Positions 57,335-64,000 of a DNA stretch of 64,000 nucleotides are shown piece after piece. The notes under the pieces were generated by a model. The model saw nothing but the letters and a program-made list of their open reading frames with translations. It did not search any database and was not told the DNA's origin. The DNA comes from Armillaria gallica (lineage: Eukaryota; Basidiomycota; Agaricomycetes; Agaricales; Physalacriaceae): positions 1,364,001-1,428,000 of the forward strand of contig JBANDB010000006.1 of NCBI GenBank assembly GCA_037576215.1, given 5' to 3'. The position numbers and the translations under genes were made by a program. Positions within the stretch are counted from its first letter, which is position 1, and every line of letters begins with the position of its first letter.

Positions 57335-59154
57335 TTAAACGTCCACTCGAATCCGTTGAATGATTGGTATAATTCTCTCCCATTCCTCCATTGCCTGTAT
57401 CAAAAGGCTGTTGGTAGACATAAAACCGGTTATAGAATGAAAGACTCACGGCCTTGTAGAACTCAATTTGGCCTTCGGCAAGATTCCCCAGCATCTCTTT
57501 CATTTCAGATTCCTTCGCATATTGGAACACGGCCTGCTCCCGTAAAGTCTCATCGCTGAAGGCGTCTGATGTCTCATGAGCAGTCGTTACAGCGTCCTGG
57601 AGCTAAACAAGCATTAGGGCGATCCATCGCACCATATAAACTACAAACAAACTAACCTCTTTGATTTTCACGTCTAATTTCTTCATTCTTTCTACCCTGC
57701 TTCGGTCATCGTCAGCACCACGAATTGCATCCACGCGGTCTTTCAAGAATGCCCCAATACCAAGACCAGTGCTGCCCGCGTGGCCACTAATGACGGCGGC
57801 GAGCCTATCGCGTTCGGCCGTAACACCAGACAAGTAATCGGAGAGTTCTTCAAAATCAAGCTGTTTTTGATCTCGAAGTTTTAAGACAGCCCGGTTGGCA
57901 TGAGAATAGGTAAGAAGGGAATGTAAATGAATGAGGAAGGGATCGGTCGTCGTCTGTGTCTATACAGATGTGAGAAAGGATCAAGAGTGTAGACAAAAGA
58001 CCTGCTCACGGTATGACGCAATAGAGCTGAGAATTCCAACAATGTATTCGAGAAATGGTTGAGCGGGTCCGTGATACCTGATTCCAAAAATCCTAGACCT
58101 TGAACAGCAACTGCCAGATCATGGTAATCCGCTGTGAGGTCTTCAGCGGATTCCGGATTTCCGTCTCTTTCAGCTCAGATGTTTGACCAAATAGGAAGGG
58201 CTTAGAACCCACAAAGAAATAAACTCACCGCTTGTCCGACTCCGGACCCTGTTCCAAAGGCGCTCAGATGTGTTTAAGCCTTCCTCAAACTTGTCGACGT
58301 TTTCACGCATGGAAAGGAAACGCTCATCAGGTTTTCGAACTCGCGAAAATGCATTAAGGAGGGTGTCAGAAATGTTGTCGATTATTCCGGGCGAGGGTTC
58401 TGGTCCAGGTGGGTGCGCGATATGCTGATGCATATGGACGTGCTGTTGACCTATTAGCGCAAATTCAAAGGACGGGAAACCGGACGCACCCATTCTGTGG
58501 ATTCAAAGAAAGCCCTAACTAGTGTACTTCGCTGTAGAGTTGGGTGCCGAGATAGTCGCTGGAGAAACCGGTGAAGACTGTGAAGAGTGAATTACTATCA
58601 AACAAGGGTCATGGAAGCTCTCTCACTCTAGACGTCTCCGCTCCATGAATTCTGGGCTGAACCTATCCCCCGTGATGTACTCTTAATAATTCATGAGAAA
58701 GATATCTGCGCTACAAGTCGCACGGACGGACCTAGTCTATGTTTTCCCGGCAGTGCAGGTACTACGCAAGCCGGAAAGTCCCTGACTAGGTTGTCACGTA
58801 AGAAAACAAAATCTTGAAATCGTCGACGAGATGAAGGGTTGGGTGTCGAAAATATCGGGAGATTCGTCTGTGAACACTGATGAAGCTAAGGTCTTTCACA
58901 CATACCAGAGGTGCTACCTTTGCTGTAACCAGGTATGAGACATATGCGTCTTTTGTTTCTGCGAGTTCCTTCACCGGGTCCTTGACCGTCGTAATAAGAT
59001 AGCCTTCCCACTTTGGGTCATGAGGCCCTTCGCTGCTATCTGCTGTGCTCTGCCTGAAACCAGGTCCTGATGGTGGAGCTTCTACATTGTAGGTAGGATC
59101 TGTCGGTGACTCCCAAGTCACGCTGTCGAAAACGTCCTCGTCGTCGCCAAGCAT
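57335..59154 (-). CDS. SNX4: Sorting nexin Snx4/Atg24 (PX-BAR)
   Basis: The start at 59154 gives MLGDDEDVFDSVTWESPTD. The PX domain opens WEGYLITTVKDPVKELAETK and continues YVSYLVTAK, RRFQDFVFLRDNLVRDFPAC, VVPALPGKHRL and YITGDRFSPEFMERRRLE. The remainder is a BAR-type coiled coil: NISDTLLNAFSRVRKPDERF, NVDKFEEGLNTSERLWNRVR, DLTADYHDLAVAVQGLG, VLKLRDQKQLDFEELSDYLS, RMKKLDVKIKELQDAVTTAH and MKEMLGNLAEGQIEFYKAME, ending PIIQRIRVDV at 57335-57337. Snx4 with its partner recycles SNAREs from endosomes to the Golgi and serves selective autophagy. The PX lipid-binding Arg stretch is present. Divergent from the PTM1-like gene, 146 bases apart. Confidence 0.9.
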
Positions 59155-59300
59155 AGCCGCGCGAATAGATGAGGCTGAGAGCAGGGATGATCACGGCCAG
59201 ACGCTGATTGTGTCGTGAAGGGTCCGCGTCAGTGTGATGAAGTAAGGAGGCACAGGATACATAGCAGGCGTAAACAAACACGTTCTAACCCCCCGTCACG
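59155..59300. promoter_or_regulatory. Divergent promoter between SNX4 and the PTM1-like gene
   Basis: Only 146 bases separate the two start codons, so the genes share this promoter region. I recognise no TATA box or known factor site with confidence. Confidence 0.35.
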
Positions 59301-61817
59301 ATGGCGGCTTTCAGCTATCCGTTTATTCTTCTTATTCCCTGGCTTTTTCTTACTACTTCGGTGCTTTCCTATCAAGTTCCTGTGGTGGATACAGGCAAGG
59401 CTTTCGTACTGCAGTCTTTGGAATTAGCTCAATTTACTCATTATACCAGACTACTCCCGTCAAATATGTAGCGGTATGTGGGGGAGCCAGTCGACGTATA
59501 TTAATGGTACGCGGCGTCAGAATAGCTTTGTTTCCTTCGTCTAACCTTCACATTAAGTTAGCTTCGATGCCACTTCGCAGGGAAATGTAGCAATGGTCGT
59601 GTACGAATGGGCAGATGCAGAGTATCTCGGAAAAGTCACCTCCCCTGCAGATGCTCTATTGCCTGTGAGTGGCCATATACGCATAACCAGTGCATTAAGA
59701 AGTCATCTTGTGCTTAATAAAGCTGCATAGCAGAAAACGTACGTGTGCACCTCGAGCGCAGTCGTTGGTGGCTTTTGCACTGCAAGCGAGCTAGGACGGT
59801 TTATACTTGATCTTCCTTCCGGGAAGTCAATAAACGATACCTCATTTTGGTCTGCGAGAGTCCAGCTACCCCGAACGTCAGATACGAATTCGACTTCTAC
59901 TTCCGAAGAATTTTGGGCAAATGCCCCAGGCGGATTACCTACTCCTCCTCCCTCTGCCGACGATGAATACACGACACCATGGCGACGCCGCTCTCCACAA
60001 ATTTCTGTCCGGGATTCCCTCAATCCTAGTCCAAATGGGATCCATATGTATACGGAACCCATACAATACCTTGTTCGGAAAACGGGTTACTATTGTGTTG
60101 GTGAGCAGCATTCTCTAGGTGTCACATCAGCATCTTGTTCATTCCTATTGTAAGCTATCGTTCCCGTCACTGTGAGAAATTCAGCCAGTAGCAACTCTGC
60201 CAGAGCTCCTACGGATGTGCCTTACCATCCATCGTACAACGGGCTTGTGTTTTTCCAAAACACCTTTGACGGTCAGCTGCCTGCAACAGACTATCCTAAA
60301 GTTACCGTCAGTTTTGATTGCGAAGTGTTGCTGTCTGTGTCTGATTTTATTGGAATTTTGTTATGCAGTTTTATTTCGTTATGTTCCTGGTGTACGCAAC
60401 GTTCGCCGGTGCATGGGGATGGCTGTGTTATAAGCATGTTCAAGAGCTTCTGCCAATCCAGGTAGCCTGTCTCGCTACGCCAGTGGCAGTTGTAACTCAC
60501 TCGTACTTCAGTACTATCTTTCTGGTTTGGTTGGATTACTTGTCATCGAAATGGTTGCAAACTGGGGTAGGTGTTAAATCCTACATGTGCTTATCGTCAC
60601 TAATTCTCAGTTCAGTGTACTATCGTTATCTCAATGCACACGGCAAAAGCACAGCTTCTACGGTATTTTTGATAGTCGGTTAGTCAATGCCTCCAACAAA
60701 TGATTGTTGCTGATGTCTTTCCGTTGGCCATTCTACAGTCGCTATCCTGGATGCCGGAAGAAACTCCATGTCCTTCTTCATGCTGCTCGTGGTATCCTTG
60801 GGCCTAAGCGTGGTCCGCGAATCGTTAGGCCGAACAATGATCAAATGTCAAATACTTGCTGGTGCCCATTTCATATTTGGAAGTGCGTAGCGTCAACCAT
60901 TCCATACCGATTAAAAGGTTTCTTCATGTATTAACAACAGTACTGTATGCCGTTGGAATTGTGGAACTCGAGCTGGAGTCAACCTCGGCGCTTGTTTTGC
61001 TACTCTTCGTAATTCCGTTGGCCTTCACTCTCAGCGGATTTCTTTTGTGGATCATGTATTCCTTGAATGGTTGGAGTTTCATTTAGCATGGCCGTCTTCC
61101 GCTGGTCTGACATTCTCTGTAGCAACGATTGCGCAGCTAAAGGCCCGCAAACAACGCTACAAGCTGTCGATGTTCGAGCGTTTATACCGCATCCTTCTTT
61201 TAACAGTCCTTGTAATCGCCGTATTCTTTGTCGTATCTTCCTTCTCTTTCTCTGGCAGACTGGCCGAAGGTGATCTCAACTCGTTCGTGCATACTTTCAT
61301 CATCTCATTTAACACAATATTATCACAGACTATGCTGCGAAGTCATGGAAAGTACGCTGGTGGCTTCTCGACGGCTGGCTAGCTTTACTTTACCTTGCCG
61401 CCTTTGTAACGATAGCGTACCTCTGGCGACCATCGGAAAACAACAGAAGATATGTATTACTTTTCTTTGTGTGTTACGCTTACTTATTGGATTGGGATAT
61501 CTACATTAGCGATGTCAGATGAAATTGCTCAAGACGAAGAAGATGCTGAAGACTATGACATGGAAGCTCTGGAAAGCCGCACCCGAGCTCGCGAGGATGA
61601 CGAAGCAACACTAGTGGGTGGAACGCGAACAGTAGGCGGCGTCACAGAGGATAGTGTTGTCTTCGAAATCGGCGATGAAGAAGGAGGGAGCGATGATGAA
61701 GATTCACCAACTAAAAAGCGACGCTCAGAGCGGCATTCTACTGATAGCCATGGCGGAGAAGACGAGCGGCGGGGACTTATAAACGGAGGTGATGAAGCTA
61801 GGAATCGGGATGATTGA
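59301..61817 (+). CDS. PTM1-like lung seven-transmembrane (GOST family) protein
   Basis: The start at 59301 gives a signal peptide (MAAFSYPFILLIPWLFLTTS). The lumenal domain follows over several exons (VAMVVYEWADAEYLGKVTSP, YVCTSSAVVGGFCTASELGR, HPSYNGLVFFQNTFDGQLPA). Seven helices follow: FYFVMFLVYATFAGAWGWL, then GLLVIEMVAN, YYRYLNAHGKSTASTVFLIV, AILDAGRNSMSFFMLLVVSL, VVRESLGRTMIKCQILAGA, LVLLLFVIPLAFTLSGFLLW, YRILLLTVLVIAVFFVVSSF, and a last one near WLALLYLAAFVTIAYLWRP. The sequence GxxRxxxFFxL and YRxLNAxGK are hallmarks of the Ptm1/GPR107/TMEM87 family. An acidic cytosolic tail (MSDEIAQDEEDAEDYDMEAL) ends with the stop at 61817. It most likely acts in Golgi-to-endosome trafficking. Confidence 0.88.
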
Positions 61818-61925
61818 TATTTCTCGTGTCCAGTTTATTAATATTTGCCTTGTCGTACATAGGATGGTTTCTCATCTTGTATATTACATACAACGTCATA
61901 AACATAGACAGCAAAGTAATCGACA

Positions 61926-64000
61926 CTAATCCCGAATACGACCCGACGAAACTGTGTAGAGTCGTGCAGCAATGTTCATGCTTTGTAATTCCTGGTGTCA
62001 CAAGGCAAAGTCAGAATTGTGTCACATTTGTGACGAATCGTCACATACCTGGAAGAGTAACTTTGCAGCGTAAGGAATGTAAAGCTGCGAACATGCAGTT
62101 TTGTTTTTGCATGCTCGGCACTGAAGGGACATTAATTACGACAACAAAAGATACAAGTATGCTTACTTCGAAGGTTTGCTTTTTCTGGATGAAATGAGAT
62201 ATCAGAGGCATGACCACGCGCAGGGGAGAACAACTTACCAGGTTAGCGATGGCTGTTAGCCCGCATCTATTTTAAAGAACATCAGCAGTTATGCAGGTCA
62301 CGACACAGAGTGGCTCACATGTCACAAACGTGTAATCGATAAGCATCGCTAGCTTCAAACAAACGCTCCTTCAAGAAACCAGCAATACCATGAGAGATCA
62401 TGCAATCACGTTCCATCTCTCCGAAACGCAGTCCACCGTCTCGACTCCTACCCTCTACAGGTTGTCTTGTAAGGATTTGCACCGGCCCCCGAGCACGAGA
62501 GTGAATCTTGTCATCCACCATGTGCTTCAAACGCTGATAGTATGTCGGTCCAAGATAAACTTGCGCTTGCAATTTACGTCCCGTATGTCCGTGGTACATC
62601 ACCTCGAGCCCCCGAGACTGATAACCCTTCTGCCTCAAGAAGGTCGATACAGACTCAACAGTAAGGTCTGTAAAAGGAGTGGCATCCCCTTCATTTCCGA
62701 TGAGCGTGGCCACTTTAGAAAGTAGACATTCTACCAAGTGCCCGATTGTCATACGTGATGGAATGGCGTGAGGGTTGATGATAATATCCGGTACGATGCC
62801 TTCACAAGTGAAGGGCATGTCTTCTTGTCGATATGTGATACCGATAGTACCTTTCTGACCATGCCGAGAAGCGAACTTGTCTCCGATCTGGGGGATACGC
62901 GTGGCCCGAACTCGAACTTTGACGAACTTATGACCCTCGTGGTTCGTAGTGACCAACACCTGATCGACGATGCCGCGCTCGGTGCTCTTTAGCGGAGTCG
63001 ACACGTCTCGTCGTGTATGCATTCGGGTACGTTGACCAAGCTCCTCACTATCAGGAGGAATGGGTGCGGTCTTCCCAATGATGATGTCCTCTCCAACCAC
63101 ACCGGTACCTGGTGCAATGAGACCATCATCTTCCAACTTGTCGTACGTGCCGTGCTTCATCCGAAGTGTGCTTTCCCGCATGGGTTTCTCGAAGACCTCC
63201 AGTGGATGTATGCCGTTCATCTTTTCCACGTCCATATAGCTTCGATAGTAGATACTGCGGAATAATCCTCGGTCGATGGAGCTCTGGTTCATGATGACGG
63301 AATCTTCCTGATTATAGCCGCTGTAGCACAAAATGGCTACAATGGCATTTTGTCCAGCTGGTAGCTCCCGGAATTTGAGATATTCCATAGATCGAGTAGT
63401 GGCGAGAGGTTTTTGAGGATAGTACAGAATGTTGGCCATGGTATCCATGCGGATGAGGAAATTGGTGAGATATATGCCCATCGCTTGCTTGCCCATAGCG
63501 GATTGATATGTGTTACGAGGAGACTGAGAAATGACCGTTGTAAGTAATATGACAACAGCAGCATCCATAGTCACATACCTGATTATGATCTGGGAATGGA
63601 ATGATACTGGCACAAATACCTAGAATCATGCTAGGATGGATTTCACAGTGCGTCCATGTGTGTGCGTTGATACCAGCCTTCAAACGAGCGGCAGGATCGA
63701 AGTCACCATCGTTCGCATGAATGTCAACTCCACTCTGCTGTAACCTGGAATTCTCGAGGTCCTCTGGCGTCATGGAGATCATGACAGTCTCCTCTTCCTC
63801 CGCGTCCAACAACTCGATAACACCTCCCTTTATCAGCTGTTCCCACTTATACTCCTCACCGTCGTCGTTGGTTCCACGAACAAGCCATTTGATATGTTTC
63901 TTTTGCAAAACCAGCTGCTGGTTTTCGACGATGAACAATGGTCGACAAACTCGCCCCGCGTCAGTGTACAATCGCAGTTCCTTCTCTCGGATATCCCGCA
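61926..64000 (-). CDS. RPB2: RNA polymerase II second-largest subunit Rpb2 (5' part outside window)
   Basis: The C-terminal half to two thirds is present. Motifs in order: [20 protein letters not shown] (about 63600), [39 protein letters not shown] (metal-site loop), [57 protein letters not shown] and [20 protein letters not shown]. An intron follows VCD, so that the zinc-binding end reads [13 protein letters not shown], then TFE/CRACKNK, and [20 protein letters not shown], finishing VSSGRIRD at 61926-61928. Both CX2C pairs of the C-terminal zinc site are intact. Rpb2 forms the catalytic cleft with Rpb1 and makes mRNA. The gene continues beyond 64000 on the right. Confidence 0.96.

Overview
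The window reads as nuclear DNA of a basidiomycete fungus, most likely a mushroom-forming Agaricomycete. Genes are dense, on both strands, and cut by many short introns of about 48-65 bases with GT-AG ends. The recognisable proteins are fungal: a LIM15-type DMC1, a PX-BAR sorting nexin, Sla2, the TFIIIB subunit Bdp1 and RNA polymerase II subunit 2. No rRNA, tRNA or CRISPR array was seen, and there are no operons.

Layout. 1-3020: 3' part of an RRM RNA-binding protein. 3566-5356 (-): secretory-type lipase. 5519-7875 (+): F-box protein with zinc motifs. 8532-10263 (-): protein with a C-terminal RRM-like fold. 10661-11560 (-): cytosolic Fe-S scaffold Cfd1. 11737-12936 (-): RNase T2. 12950-15300: gene-poor. 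15306-16358 (+): solitary gag-like gene. 16586-17719 (-): SWIM zinc-finger protein. 18003-19936 (-): DMC1. 20100-21260: gene-poor, with an orphan P-loop-like exon. 21264-23112 (-): protein with two divergent dual-specificity-phosphatase-like domains. 23737-27009: small hypothetical genes and an unresolved stretch. 27378-28757 (-): splicing factor Cwc25. 28931-29874 (+): voltage-sensor-like four-helix membrane protein. 30538-32950 (+): long disordered protein. 33295-37116 (-) and 37115-38156 (+): Sla2 and Surf1/Shy1, whose start codons overlap. 38586-42915 (+): two small proteins and a large C-terminally membrane-anchored protein. 43011-44788 (-): CX2C-CX2C zinc-finger protein. 45061-47101 (+): BDP1. 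47337-48521 (+): NDUFA9/Coq11-like protein. 49038-51106 (+): MFS drug:H+ antiporter. 51352-54342 (+): DNA ligase I. 54460-55955 (-): unknown. 56173-57209 (+): REV7/MAD2L2. 57335-59154 (-): SNX4. 59301-61817 (+): PTM1/lung-7TM protein. 61926 to the right edge (-): RPB2.

Function. The content is housekeeping: transcription (RPB2, BDP1), splicing (CWC25), replication, repair and meiosis (LIG1, REV7, DMC1), endocytosis and sorting (SLA2, SNX4, PTM1-like) and mitochondrial or Fe-S biogenesis (SURF1, COQ11-like, CFD1). The neighbours do not form one pathway. The SWIM protein beside DMC1 is worth a thought, because some SWIM proteins regulate RecA-family recombinases.

Quality note. Five otherwise intact genes change reading frame at six points with no usable intron, and each point lies in a short homopolymer run. 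This looks more like residual consensus errors than decay. Coordinates give the outer coding limits; introns lie within. Splice sites described were read by eye.
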